Assembly (NCBI GenBank): GCA_900537185.1
Contig: LS999826.1
Coordinates: forward strand, 62,001 to 126,000
From: Cytophagales bacterium Alg240-R148
Lineage (GTDB): Bacteria; Bacteroidota; Bacteroidia; Cytophagales; Cyclobacteriaceae
Direction of reading: 5' to 3'
DNA: 64,000 nucleotides
Below, in pieces: positions 1-8,800 of the stretch (within the stretch, counting starts at the first letter, position 1; each line of letters starts with the position of its first letter). A model generated the notes under the pieces. The model ran no database searches. It had not been told where the DNA came from and saw only the letters and a list, made by a program, of their open reading frames with translations. A program made the position numbers and the translations under genes.

Positions 1-218
1 ATATAATCTCCTTGTACACGATCAATCCCGGATGCCTCTGCTTCGACTCCTCTAAATATGTTACCCCCTCCGATGACGATAGCCACTTCTACACCCAATT
101 CTTTTATTTTAAGAATTTCTTGTGCATACTGTTCTAATCTTACAGGATCAATGCCGTATTGTTTCGACCCCATTAGGGCTTCTCCGCTTAGTTTTAAAAG
201 TACTCTTTTATATTTCAT
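1..218 (-). CDS. pyrH: Uridylate kinase (UMP kinase), 5' part only
   Basis: The first 72 codons are present and the gene runs off the left edge. PyrH phosphorylates UMP to UDP in pyrimidine nucleotide synthesis and belongs to the bacterial hexameric amino-acid-kinase family. The N-terminus shows the family motif [12 protein letters not shown] at residues 4-15 and the glycine-rich IGGGNIFRG at 49-57, which binds the nucleotide phosphates. The ATG at 218 is the natural family start. It lies on the same strand as the biotin carrier gene upstream, 120 bp away, but a TATATTTG element in the gap suggests its own promoter. Only the C-terminal part cannot be judged. Confidence 0.95.
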   Translation of the reverse strand, partial: MKYKRVLLKLSGEALMGSKQYGIDPVRLEQYAQEILKIKELGVEVAIVIGGGNIFRGVEAEASGIDRVQGDY

Positions 219-267
219 TTGGACAAAATTGACAAATAGTTATGGAACCCAACAGGGTAAATTGTTG

Positions 268-275
268 CAAATATA
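268..275 (-). promoter_or_regulatory. Candidate -7 element for pyrH
   Basis: On the minus strand this reads TATATTTG, an exact match to the Bacteroidota -7 consensus TAnnTTTG, about 50 bp upstream of the pyrH ATG. I do not find a TTTG at the ideal 19-nt distance upstream, so the call rests on the -7 box alone. Confidence 0.5.
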
Positions 276-338
276 TGTAAACCATAAAGAAAAGTCTGGT
301 CAAACCGTAAAAAAATAACCGTTTCTATTTATTAAGAA

Positions 339-836
339 TTATTCAAAAGTAATAAGCAGGTCCTTCTTGTTTACACTTTGTCCTTTGCTTGCGTGGATGG
401 AACCGACTATTCCAGCCCCTTGTGACTTAATGACGTTTTCCATTTTCATTGCTTCCAAAATTAACATTGGCGTACCTTTTTCAATAGAGTCTCCCTCTTT
501 TACTAGAATGTCCAATATTAAACCAGGCATTGGAGCTTCTATGTTGTTGTTTTGGTTTAAATCGGCTTGGTTGATTCCCATTTTTTCAAGTTGAATGTCT
601 AGTTCATCTTGTATTTCTGCGGTAAAATCTTCTCCATCGATAGAAAAAGTCATGTTTTTATTGTCTTCTACAGATTTGCGATTTACTGTAATGGAAGCGC
701 CGTTAATGATGATGTGAACCGAATTCGGGCTTATAAATTGTATGTCTGCGTCATAAGCAACTCCGTTGATGCTGTATTTAGAATCCGCAATCTTTTTTAA
801 GTTGAAGCCTTCTTGCTTGTTGATTTTAACGTTCAT
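339..836 (-). CDS. Biotin carboxyl carrier protein / biotinyl-domain subunit of an acyl-CoA carboxylase
   Basis: A 165-residue protein whose C-terminal domain (about residues 98-165) is a biotinyl/lipoyl-type hammerhead. It carries the motif EAMKMEN at 128-134, in which K131 is the residue that receives biotin. Before it is a PMPG turn (APMPGLI) typical of carrier domains. The N-terminal 90 residues are the extension seen in Bacteroidota carriers annotated as acetyl/propionyl-CoA carboxylase biotin subunits. It carries carboxyl groups from a biotin carboxylase to a carboxyltransferase. No biotin carboxylase gene is in this window. Two carboxyltransferase genes lie far away, at 37927 and 55744. 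The exact acyl-CoA substrate cannot be read from this gene. Confidence 0.88.
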   Translation of the reverse strand: MNVKINKQEGFNLKKIADSKYSINGVAYDADIQFISPNSVHIIINGASITVNRKSVEDNKNMTFSIDGEDFTAEIQDELDIQLEKMGINQADLNQNNNIEAPMPGLILDILVKEGDSIEKGTPMLILEAMKMENVIKSQGAGIVGSIHASKGQSVNKKDLLITFE

Positions 837-853
837 GGTGTTAGGATTTATGC

Positions 854-861
854 CAAAGTTA
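854..861 (-). promoter_or_regulatory. Candidate -7 element for the biotin carrier gene
   Basis: The minus strand reads TAACTTTG, matching TAnnTTTG, 18 bp upstream of the start codon, so the 5' leader would be about 10 nt. No convincing -33 TTTG is seen. The rest of the 837-973 gap is AT-rich and shows nothing else I can name. Confidence 0.45.
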
Positions 862-973
862 ATAAAATAGTGGAAAGCGCATATAAATAAGTATTAAAGA
901 AGAAATAATTTTTATTGTAAACAGCTACAAATCAGTTGTTTGCAAAATTATTTATTTTTTTTTTCATTAAAAG

Positions 974-1004
974 TTTGACTGTTATGAAAAACCATATAAT
1001 TTTG
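974..1004 (+). promoter_or_regulatory. Promoter of the tRNA-Tyr/Gly/Thr-tuf unit
   Basis: TTTG at 974-977, a 19-nt spacer, then TAATTTTG at 997-1004. This is an exact match to the Bacteroidota housekeeping consensus TTTG-N19-TAnnTTTG. It lies 73 bp upstream of the tRNA-Tyr 5' end. Confidence 0.82.
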
Positions 1005-1077
1005 CATCTCCTTAAAACGGAAGGCCAGTTAAAAAGGCAGCGATTTGAGGGTGTTCTTAAAAGATAATGACTAATAC

Positions 1078-1160
1078 GGGGAGATACCAAAGCGGCCAAC
1101 TGGGACGGACTGTAAATCCGTTGTCTTACGACTTCGCAGGTTCGAATCCTGCTCTCCCCA
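1078..1160 (+). tRNA. tRNA-Tyr (anticodon GTA)
   Basis: An 83-nt cloverleaf with a long variable arm, as expected for a class II tRNA. The acceptor GGGGAGA (1078-1084) pairs with TCTCCCC (1153-1159), and the discriminator is A1160. The anticodon stem ACGGA/TCCGT encloses loop CTGTAAA with anticodon GTA at 1112-1114. The T loop is GGTTCGAATCC. CCA is not encoded. It is the first of three tRNAs leading into tuf. Confidence 0.97.
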
Positions 1161-1193
1161 CTGTTGATCTTCATATGGAATATGAAGAAAAAA

Positions 1194-1268
1194 GCGGGCG
1201 TAGCTCAGTTGGTAGAGCGACAGCCTTCCAAGCTGTAGGTCGTGGGTTCGAATCTCATCGCCCGCTCT
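1194..1268 (+). tRNA. tRNA-Gly (anticodon TCC)
   Basis: Acceptor GCGGGCG (1194-1200) pairs with CGCCCGC (1261-1267), discriminator T1268. The anticodon stem ACAGC/GCTGT encloses CTTCCAA with anticodon TCC at 1227-1229. The D arm (AGCTCAGTTGGTAGAGC) and T arm (GGGTTCGAATCTC) are canonical. CCA is not encoded. Confidence 0.97.
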
Positions 1269-1309
1269 TTATTTTATTCCTTTGAAGCAAAGGCTTGTTA
1301 TAAGGACAA

Positions 1310-1381
1310 GCCGATGTAGCTCAGGGGTAGAGCGCTTCCTTGGTAAGGAAGAGGTCAGGGGTTCAATTCCCCTCATTGGCT
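1310..1381 (+). tRNA. tRNA-Thr (anticodon GGT)
   Basis: A 72-nt cloverleaf with acceptor GCCGATG pairing with CATTGGC (one G·T pair) and discriminator T1381. The anticodon stem CTTCC/GGAAG encloses TTGGTAA with anticodon GGT at 1342-1344. The T arm is AGGGGTTCAATTCCCCT. It is the last tRNA before tuf, the usual tRNA-Thr/tuf neighbourhood. Confidence 0.97.
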
Positions 1382-1390
1382 CGAATTGCA

Positions 1391-1429
1391 AAGTTGGTTA
1401 CAACTCCATTGGTGAATTGTAACCAATTT
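1391..1429 (+). other. Stem-loop between tRNA-Thr and tuf
   Basis: AAGTTGGTTACAA (1391-1403) can pair with TTGTAACCAATTT (1417-1429): 13 pairs with one G·U and a 13-nt loop. It is followed by a short, weak T run. It could be a partial terminator that sets tRNA against tuf output, or a structure used when the tRNA is cut from the tuf mRNA. No TAnnTTTG promoter is visible between it and tuf. Confidence 0.55.
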
Positions 1430-1485
1430 TCTCATATATAAACATTATATAATTACAATATTAATTAAATCGGGGATTTTCAAAT

Positions 1486-2673
1486 ATGGCTAAAGAAACA
1501 TTTGACCGGTCGAAACCACACGTAAATATCGGCACAATTGGTCACGTTGACCACGGAAAAACAACTTTGACAGCAGCTATTTCTTCTGTGCTTGCTAATA
1601 AAGGTCTTGCTGAAGTTAAAGACTTCTCAGCAATTGACAACGCTCCAGAAGAAAAAGAAAGAGGTATTACAATTAATACTTCGCACATCGAGTACCAAAC
1701 AGAAAACAGACACTATGCTCACGTTGACTGTCCGGGTCACGCGGATTATGTAAAGAACATGGTAACTGGTGCAGCCCAAATGGACGGCGCTATTATCGTT
1801 GTTGCAGCTACAGATGGTCCAATGCCTCAGACAAGAGAGCACATCCTTCTTTCAAGACAGGTTGGTGTACCAGCATTAGTAGTTTTCATGAACAAAGTGG
1901 ATTTAGTAGATGATCCAGAATTGTTAGAGCTTGTAGAAATGGAAATCAGAGAATTGCTTTCTGATTATGATTTCCCAGGTGATGACCTTCCTGTGATTCA
2001 AGGATCTGCTCTAGGTGCTTTGAACGGCGAGCCAGAGTGGGTTGCTAAAGTAGATGAGTTAATGACTGCAGTGGATGAGTATATTCCTCTTCCAGAAAGA
2101 GCAATCGATAAAGATTTCTTGATGCCTGTTGAAGATGTATTCTCTATCACTGGTAGAGGTACTGTTGCTACTGGTAGAATCGAAAGAGGTGTAATCAACT
2201 CTGGAGATCCAGTAGAAATTCTTGGAATGGGAGCTGAAAACTTGACATCAACAATTACTGGTGTTGAAATGTTCAGAAAAATATTAGATAGAGGTGAAGC
2301 TGGTGACAACGTTGGTCTTCTTTTAAGAGGTGTTGAAAAAGAAAGCATCAAAAGAGGAATGGTAATCGTTAAGCCTGGTTCTGTAACGCCTCATAAAAAA
2401 TTCAAAGCTGAAGTTTACGTATTGTCTAAAGAAGAAGGTGGACGTCACACTCCATTTTTCAACAGATACAGACCACAGTTTTACTTGAGAACAACAGATG
2501 TAACTGGTGAGATTATGTTGCCAGACGGTGTTGAAATGGTAATGCCTGGTGATAACGTAACAATTACTGTTGATTTGATCAGCACAGTTGCTATGGAAAA
2601 AGGACTTAGATTTGCTATCAGAGAAGGTGGTAGAACTGTAGGTTCTGGTCAGGTTACTGAAATCATAGAGTAA
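1486..2673 (+). CDS. tuf: Elongation factor Tu
   Basis: A 395-residue EF-Tu, the GTPase that brings aminoacyl-tRNA to the ribosomal A site. It has the full family length. The GTP-binding domain shows GHVDHGKT (G1), the RGITI switch region, DCPGH (G3) and NKVD (G4). The two beta-barrel domains follow, with the typical [13 protein letters not shown] stretch and the C-terminal end [16 protein letters not shown]. The ATG at 1486 starts [14 protein letters not shown], as in orthologues. It follows three tRNA genes and is closed by a terminator at 2690. It probably shares the promoter at 974-1004. Confidence 0.99.
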   Translation: MAKETFDRSKPHVNIGTIGHVDHGKTTLTAAISSVLANKGLAEVKDFSAIDNAPEEKERGITINTSHIEYQTENRHYAHVDCPGHADYVKNMVTGAAQMDGAIIVVAATDGPMPQTREHILLSRQVGVPALVVFMNKVDLVDDPELLELVEMEIRELLSDYDFPGDDLPVIQGSALGALNGEPEWVAKVDELMTAVDEYIPLPERAIDKDFLMPVEDVFSITGRGTVATGRIERGVINSGDPVEILGMGAENLTSTITGVEMFRKILDRGEAGDNVGLLLRGVEKESIKRGMVIVKPGSVTPHKKFKAEVYVLSKEEGGRHTPFFNRYRPQFYLRTTDVTGEIMLPDGVEMVMPGDNVTITVDLISTVAMEKGLRFAIREGGRTVGSGQVTEIIE

Positions 2674-2689
2674 ATAAAATATTTTAAGG

Positions 2690-2724
2690 AAAGCGCTTTT
2701 ATTATTTAAAAGCGCTTTTGTTTT
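2690..2724 (+). terminator. Intrinsic terminator of tuf
   Basis: AAAGCGCTTTT (2690-2700) and AAAAGCGCTTT (2708-2718) form a perfect 11-bp stem with a 7-nt loop, followed by a T-rich tail. Its 3' arm contains part of the -33 element of the next promoter. Confidence 0.85.
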
Positions 2725-2747
2725 ATAAAAATATTTCCATAACTTTG
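2717..2747 (+). promoter_or_regulatory. Promoter of tRNA-Trp-secE-nusG-rpl unit
   Basis: TTTG at 2717-2720, 19-nt spacer, TAACTTTG at 2740-2747: an exact match to TTTG-N19-TAnnTTTG. The -33 box sits inside the 3' side of the tuf terminator. Confidence 0.82.
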
Positions 2748-2773
2748 CAGTCCGATTTTGGCTGCGACGTTAT

Positions 2774-2846
2774 ACGGGTGTAGCTCAGTTGGTAGAGCAC
2801 TGGTCTCCAAAACCAGGTGTCGGGAGTTCGAGTCTCTCCACCCGTG
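2774..2846 (+). tRNA. tRNA-Trp (anticodon CCA)
   Basis: Acceptor ACGGGTG (2774-2780) pairs with CACCCGT (2839-2845), discriminator G2846. The anticodon stem CTGGT/ACCAG encloses CTCCAAA with anticodon CCA at 2807-2809. It is co-transcribed with secE, which starts 34 nt downstream, a conserved bacterial arrangement. Confidence 0.97.
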
Positions 2847-2880
2847 CGGATCTAATTTATTAAAAAATAGATATAAAAAT

Positions 2881-3075
2881 ATGCAAAAGTTAAAGGAATT
2901 TCTTTTGGATTCATTTGATGAAATGAAAAACAAAGTAAGCTGGCCTAAATACAATGACCTTCAAAATAGTTCAATTTTGGTGCTAGTGGCTTCTTTAATA
3001 TTTGCTGTCGTGATCGGTGCTATCGACTACGCTTTTAGAAATGCCATGGAATGGTTTTATAGCGATTTATTTTAA
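2881..3075 (+). CDS. secE: Preprotein translocase subunit SecE
   Basis: A 64-residue single-span SecE, the short form found in most bacteria. It clamps SecY in the inner-membrane SecYEG channel. The amphipathic N-terminal helix carries the family signature around EMKNKVSWPKYNDLQ. A single transmembrane helix follows (SSILVLVASLIFAVVIGAIDYAF region, split here by description). I take the ATG at 2881. An in-frame extension upstream would run through tRNA-Trp and is not plausible. nusG follows after 12 bp. Confidence 0.95.
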   Translation: MQKLKEFLLDSFDEMKNKVSWPKYNDLQNSSILVLVASLIFAVVIGAIDYAFRNAMEWFYSDLF

Positions 3076-3087
3076 TAATAAAGTGTT

Positions 3088-3645
3088 ATGGCAGAATTGA
3101 AGTGGTACGTATTAAGAGTGGTCAGCGGGCAAGAGAAAAAGGTGAAAGCCTATCTCGAAACCGAAATTGAGCGCGAGAAATTGGAAGAATATATTCCTCA
3201 AGTATTGATTCCATCTGAAAAGGTGTATGAGATGAGGAATGGCAAGAAAAGAGTTAGGGAAAGAAATTTCTTTCCTGGATATGTTCTTGTGTCAGCTGAT
3301 TTGTCACATGGAGAAGCTTTTCATATTGTGACGAGTATTCCAGGTGTGATTGGGTTTTTAGGGGATGCCGGTTCTGGCAGTGCCAAAAAGCCTGTTCCTT
3401 TGAGACAATCTGAAATCAACAGGATTTTAGGTAAAGTGGATGAGGCGGAAGATACTGGTGAGCAGTTGGAAACTCCATACATTGTAGGAGAAAGCATCAA
3501 AGTGATGGATGGACCCTTCAGTGGATTTACTGGAGTTGTTGAAGAAGTATTCGAAGAGCGAAAAAAGCTCAACGTTACGGTTAAGATATTCGGCAGGAAT
3601 ACTCCTGTTGAATTAAACTATATGCAAGTAGAAAAATTAGACTAG
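3088..3645 (+). CDS. nusG: Transcription termination/antitermination factor NusG
   Basis: A 185-residue NusG with the N-terminal NGN domain that binds RNA polymerase (KWYVLRVVSGQEKKVKAYLE at the start; FFPGYVLV further in). The C-terminal KOW domain shows VMDGPFSGFTGVVEEVFEER. NusG links RNA polymerase to the ribosome (through S10) or to Rho. It lies between secE (12 bp upstream) and rplK (7 bp downstream), its conserved position. Confidence 0.98.
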   Translation: MAELKWYVLRVVSGQEKKVKAYLETEIEREKLEEYIPQVLIPSEKVYEMRNGKKRVRERNFFPGYVLVSADLSHGEAFHIVTSIPGVIGFLGDAGSGSAKKPVPLRQSEINRILGKVDEAEDTGEQLETPYIVGESIKVMDGPFSGFTGVVEEVFEERKKLNVTVKIFGRNTPVELNYMQVEKLD

Positions 3646-3652
3646 GTAAGAA

Positions 3653-4096
3653 ATGGCTAAGGAAATAACTGGGTATTTAAAGCTGCAAGTCAAAGGTGGC
3701 GCGGCTAACCCTTCGCCTCCAGTGGGGCCAGCACTTGGTAGTAAGGGTGTTAATATCATGGAGTTCTGTAAGCAATTCAATGCGAGAACACAGGATAAAC
3801 AAGGGCAGGTAATACCGGTTCTTATTACTATTTACAGTGATAAATCTTTTGATTTTGTTGTAAAAACTCCTCCAGCACCCGTGTTGATTAAGGAAGCAGC
3901 AAAATTAAAATCAGGTTCGGCTGAACCAAATAGAATTAAAGTAGCATCTATAAGCTGGGATCAAGTGAAATTGATTGCGGAGACAAAAATGCCTGATTTG
4001 AATGCATTTACGATTGAGTCTGCCATGAGAATGGTAGCAGGTACTGCAAGAAGTATGGGCGTTACTGTTGATGGTGCTGCCCCATGGGATAATTAA
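3653..4096 (+). CDS. rplK: 50S ribosomal protein L11 (uL11)
   Basis: A 147-residue uL11 of normal length. It builds the GTPase-associated centre on 23S rRNA. The N-terminal domain has [20 protein letters not shown], with the proline-rich hinge that is the thiostrepton-site region. The C-terminal RNA-binding domain ends [10 protein letters not shown]. It is first in the rplK-rplA-rplJ-rplL run. Confidence 0.98.
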   Translation: MAKEITGYLKLQVKGGAANPSPPVGPALGSKGVNIMEFCKQFNARTQDKQGQVIPVLITIYSDKSFDFVVKTPPAPVLIKEAAKLKSGSAEPNRIKVASISWDQVKLIAETKMPDLNAFTIESAMRMVAGTARSMGVTVDGAAPWDN

Positions 4097-4110
4097 TTGA
4101 AAGTCGAATA

Positions 4111-4809
4111 ATGGCGAAATTAACAAAAAATCAAAAGGCAGTTGCTGCAAAATTAGACGCTTCGAAAGAGTACGCTCTTGAGGATGCTGCAGCACTAGTA
4201 AAAGAGGTTACATTTACGAAGTTTGATGCTTCGGTTGACATAGATGTTAGACTTGGTGTTGATCCAAGAAAAGCAGATCAAATGGTGAGAGGTGTTGCCA
4301 CGCTTCCTCACGGAACGGGAAAAGAAGTGAGAGTACTGGTACTTTGTACTCCTGACAAAGAGCAGGAAGCAAAAGATGCAGGTGCAGACCACGTCGGATT
4401 GGATGAGTACATAAAGAAAATTGAAGGCGGATGGCTGGATATTGATGTTATTATCACCATGCCTACCGTGATGGCAAAAGTCGGTCGTTTGGGTAGAATT
4501 TTAGGGCCAAGAAGCCTTATGCCAAACCCAAAAGCCGGAACCGTTACCTTGGATGTAGCAAAGGCGGTAAAAGATGTTAAAGCTGGTAAAGTGGATTTTA
4601 AGGTGGACAAAGCTGGAATCATTCACTTGAGTATTGGTAAAGCTTCTTTTACAGCAGAACAAATTAGGGACAATGTTACTGAGATTGTTCAAATTATTTC
4701 AAAGTTGAAACCGGCCTCAGCTAAAGGTACTTATTTTAAGTCAGTAAACCTTTCAAGTACTATGAGCCCAGTTGTCAAACTTGATACAAACTCTATACCT
4801 GGACTATAG
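4111..4809 (+). CDS. rplA: 50S ribosomal protein L1 (uL1)
   Basis: A 232-residue uL1 that forms the mobile L1 stalk near the E site. In many bacteria it also represses its own operon by binding the mRNA. The conserved [20 protein letters not shown] segment and the start (MAKLTKNQK) are clear. It starts 14 bp after rplK, and rplJ follows after 2 bp. I did not identify an L1-binding mimic in the leader. Confidence 0.98.
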   Translation: MAKLTKNQKAVAAKLDASKEYALEDAAALVKEVTFTKFDASVDIDVRLGVDPRKADQMVRGVATLPHGTGKEVRVLVLCTPDKEQEAKDAGADHVGLDEYIKKIEGGWLDIDVIITMPTVMAKVGRLGRILGPRSLMPNPKAGTVTLDVAKAVKDVKAGKVDFKVDKAGIIHLSIGKASFTAEQIRDNVTEIVQIISKLKPASAKGTYFKSVNLSSTMSPVVKLDTNSIPGL

Positions 4810-4811
4810 AC

Positions 4812-5342
4812 ATGACTAGAGAAGAAAAAGCACAAATCATTGAAGGTTTGACGGGTAAGTTTCAGGAGTTTGAAAGCTTCTATTTGACTGACTCGTCTTC
4901 GCTGACTGTTGCTGAGGTAAATGACTTTAGAAGATTGTGCCACGAAAAGGGCATAGGCTATAAAGTCTTCAAAAATACCTTGATACAAAAGTCATTGGAT
5001 AACCTGGAGGGAGACTATACCGATTTATATACAACTTTAAAAGGATTTTCAGGCGTTATGTTTGCTTCGGCAGAAAACGCAAATCTTCCTGCTAAAGTAT
5101 TGAAAGAATACAGAAAGAAGAGCGGTGGAAAAAAACCGTTGTTGAAAGCTGCTTCGATCGATGCGGAATTTTATTTCGGTGAGGAAAATCTTACATTCTT
5201 AAGCGAGCTTAAATCTAAGGGCGAACTTATTGGAGAGGTTATTACCTTATTACAATCACCAGCGAAAAATGTTGTTTCTGCCCTTCAGAGCGGAAAAGCC
5301 AACATTGGTGGTTTATTAAAAACTTTATCTGAAAGAAACTAA
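4812..5342 (+). CDS. rplJ: 50S ribosomal protein L10 (uL10)
   Basis: A 176-residue uL10, the base of the ribosomal stalk that anchors L7/L12 dimers. The start MTREEKAQIIEGLTGKFQE, the middle KVFKNTLIQKSL and the C-terminal helix (LQSPAKNVVSALQSGKANIG) are typical. It lies 2 bp after rplA and 31 bp before rplL. Confidence 0.97.
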   Translation: MTREEKAQIIEGLTGKFQEFESFYLTDSSSLTVAEVNDFRRLCHEKGIGYKVFKNTLIQKSLDNLEGDYTDLYTTLKGFSGVMFASAENANLPAKVLKEYRKKSGGKKPLLKAASIDAEFYFGEENLTFLSELKSKGELIGEVITLLQSPAKNVVSALQSGKANIGGLLKTLSERN

Positions 5343-5373
5343 ATATTTAGAACGTAATTAAATTGCTTAGATA

Positions 5374-5754
5374 ATGGCTGATGTTAAAGCACTAGGAGAT
5401 CAATTAGTAGAGTTGACAGTAAAAGAAGTTAACGAACTTGCTGATTACTTAAAAGAAACACATGGTATTGAGCCTGCTGCAGCTGCTGCTGCGGTAGTTG
5501 CTGCTCCTGCTGGTGGTGGAGATGCCGCCGGTGGTGAAGAAAAAAGTGAATTCGACGTAATTCTTAAAGCTGCAGGTGGAGCTAAATTAAAGGTTGTTAA
5601 ACTTGTTAAAGAACTAACTGGTTTAGGTCTTAAAGAAGCGAAAGAAATCGTTGATGGCGCACCGAAAGCTATAAAAGAAGGTGTTGCTAAAGATGAGGCT
5701 GAAGCTCTTAAAACTCAACTTGAAGAAGTTGGAGCTGAAGTTGAATTAAAGTAA
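5374..5754 (+). CDS. rplL: 50S ribosomal protein L7/L12 (bL12)
   Basis: A 126-residue bL12. The N-terminal dimerisation helix is followed by an Ala/Gly-rich flexible hinge (about residues 33-50). The C-terminal factor-binding domain has the conserved [20 protein letters not shown] stretch. It recruits and activates translational GTPases as several copies on L10. A terminator-like hairpin follows at 5789. Confidence 0.98.
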   Translation: MADVKALGDQLVELTVKEVNELADYLKETHGIEPAAAAAAVVAAPAGGGDAAGGEEKSEFDVILKAAGGAKLKVVKLVKELTGLGLKEAKEIVDGAPKAIKEGVAKDEAEALKTQLEEVGAEVELK

Positions 5755-5788
5755 TTGAGGATAAGTAAGATTTATCCAAAAGGATTTT

Positions 5789-5816
5789 AGACCCTGGTGC
5801 ATACCGGGGTCTTTTC
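5789..5816 (+). terminator. Terminator/attenuator between rplL and rpoB
   Basis: AGACCCTGGT (5789-5798), loop GCAT, ACCGGGGTCT (5803-5812), then TTTTC. The stem is 10 bp with one U·G pair; the T tail is short, so partial read-through into rpoB is likely. No full promoter match lies between this hairpin and rpoB. The best candidate is a TTTG at 5820-5823 followed 19 nt later by TGAATTTC, a weak fit. Confidence 0.65.
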
Positions 5817-5886
5817 CTGTTTGTACTCAATTTATTCTTCGGTGAATTTCACCATTTATCATTTCTTAAATTAAAATATTAAAGCC

Positions 5887-8800
5887 TTGGCTAGTTACAA
5901 ACCTACAATAAGAAAGAAGTTTGCCTCCTTAAAGACGGTAATCGATTATCCCGATTTCTTAGATGTGCAATTACAATCTTTCCAGGAATTCCTTCAGCTT
6001 GATACTCCTGCGGAAAAGCGGAAGCAAGAAGGGCTATTCAAAGTGTTTAATGAGAACTTCCCTATCTCTGATTCCAGAGAGAATTTCGTTCTTGAATTCA
6101 TTGATTATACCATAGACCCTCCAAAATACAATGTTGACGAGTGTATCGATAGAGGGTTGACTTATTCGGTTCCGTTAAAAGCGAAACTGAAGTTGACTTG
6201 TAACGACGAGGAAAACGAAGATTTTGAGCCTATTGAGCAAGAAGTATTCTTGGGTAATATTCCATATATGACCAAGAAAGGTAGCTTTATTATCAATGGT
6301 GCGGAACGTGTGATTGTCTCTCAATTGCACCGTTCTCCTGGTGTGTTCTTCGCACAAAGCAAGCATACCAATGGAACAACTTTATATTCTGCCAGAATTA
6401 TCCCTTTCAAAGGATCTTGGATAGAATTTGCTACCGATGTAAACAGCGTTATGTATGCTTACATTGATAGAAAGAAAAAATTTCCTGTAACTACCTTATT
6501 GAGGTCCATAGGCTATGGATCGGATAAAGATATTTTGGATTTGTTTGGCCTATCTGAAGAAGTTGAAGCATCTTCAAAAGCGTTGAATAAATGTGTAGGC
6601 AGAAAATTAGCTGCTCGTGTTTTAAAAACATGGACAGAGGATTTCGTGGATGAAGATACTGGAGAAGTAGTATCGATAGACAGAAACGAAATTTTATTAG
6701 AAAGAGACCATATAATTGAGGAGGAGGACATTGAAACCATTGTGGATTCAGGTTCCAAATCTATTATTTTACATAGAGATGATGTTAGTCTTACAGATTA
6801 CAACATCATTTTCAATACATTGGCAAAAGATAACTCCAACTCTGAAAAAGAGGCAGTGGAGCAAATCTATCGCCAGTTAAGAAATACCGAAGCACCAGAC
6901 GAAGCAACCGCCCGTGAAATCATTCACAACTTATTCTTTAGTGATAAGCGTTATGATTTGGGAGAAGTGGGTCGTTATAGAATCAATAAGAAATTGGGTA
7001 CCGAGGATGTAGATTTGGACCAACGCGTATTGACCAAAGACGACATCATTAAAATTGTGAAGTACTTGATCGGTTTGATCAATGCAAAAGCAGTAGTGGA
7101 TGATATTGACCACTTGAGCAATAGAAGGGTTAGGACAGTAGGAGAGCAATTGTACAGCCAGTTTGGTGTTGGTTTGGCTAGAATGGCCAGAACCATTAAG
7201 GAAAGAATGAACGTTAGAGACAACGAAGATTTCAAACCTGTTGATTTGATCAATGCAAGAACTTTATCTTCGGTAATTAACTCCTTCTTTGGAACCAACC
7301 AGTTGTCTCAGTTCATGGACCAAACAAATCCATTGGCTGAAATAACGCACAAAAGAAGAATGTCAGCTTTAGGGCCCGGTGGTTTATCCAGAGAGCGTGC
7401 TGGTTTTGAGGTACGTGATGTTCACTATACGCACTATGGTCGTTTGTGTACGATTGAAACGCCAGAGGGTCCAAACATTGGTTTGATTTCTTCTTTGTGT
7501 GTGCATGCAAAAGTGAACAACATGGGATTCATTGAAACACCATACCGGACTGTAAAAGAAGGTAAGGTAGATATGACAAGCCATGTGACTTACCTGACAG
7601 CAGAGGAAGAAGACGATCATTACATTGCACAGGCCAATGCACCAATAAAAGACTCAGGACAGTTCAAAAATGACAAAGTAAAATCTCGTTTTGAAGGAGA
7701 TTTTCCGGTTATTGAGCCAAAACAATTGTCCTATATGGATGTTGCACCGAACCAAATTGTTTCAGTTGCAGCGTCTATGATTCCATTCTTGGAGCATGAT
7801 GATGCCAACCGTGCTTTGATGGGATCCAACATGCAGCGCCAGGCTGTACCATTGTTAAGAGCTGAAGCTCCAATTGTGGGTACAGGTATGGAAAAGCGTG
7901 TAGCGATGGATTCAAGAACGTTGGTTGCTGCCGAAGATGATGGGGTGGTTGAATTTGTAGATGCCAACAAGATTGTAGTACGTTATTTCTTAAACGACGA
8001 AGAAAAATTAGTAGCATTTGACGATGACATTAAGACCTACGATCTAATAAAATTTAGAAGAACCAACCAAGATACTTGTATCAACCTGGTACCAATTGTT
8101 ATCAAGGGAGATAAAGTAGAAAAAGGACAACCATTGTGTGAAGGATACGGAACCAATAATGGAGAATTGGCCTTGGGTAGAAACTTACGTGTAGCCTACA
8201 TGCCTTGGCAGGGTTATAACTTTGAGGATGCGATTGTAATATCCGAAAAAGTTGTAAGAGAAGATATATACACTTCCATTCATATTGATGAATATGAGTT
8301 GGAAGTAAGAGATACAAAAAGAGGAGAGGAAGAATTAACTTCTGAAATTCCAAATGTTAGTGAAGAAGCAGTTAAGAATTTAGATGAGAATGGAATCATT
8401 AGAGTTGGTGCGGATGTTAGAGAAGGCGATATTCTAATTGGTAAAATTACTCCTAAAGGAGAAACTGACCCAACACCGGAAGAGAAGTTATTAAGAGCCA
8501 TTTTTGGTGATAAAGCTGGAGATGTAAAGGATGCTTCATTGAAAGCAAGACCGTCGATTAGAGGGGTTGTTATTGATACGAAGTTGTTCTCTAGACCTAA
8601 AAAGGACAAGGAACTTAGAGCGAAGGCCAGAAGAGAAGTGGAAGTGCTCAAAACCAATTATGGAAAAGACTTGGTGGCGTTGCGAGACAACATGATTGAT
8701 CGATTGTCAAGATTGTTGGATGGTGCGGTGAGCCAAGGTGTTAGGCATAAATTTGGAGATGAGCTTTTAAGCAAAGGTGTTAAGTTTAGTACCAGCAATA

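Noticed and set aside
932-1285. Short open frames across the tRNA-Tyr and tRNA-Gly genes on both strands
   Set aside because: They run through tRNA genes with perfect cloverleafs and are not protein genes.
2758-2880. An upstream extension of secE through tRNA-Trp
   Set aside because: The added residues translate the tRNA. SecE begins at the ATG at 2881.
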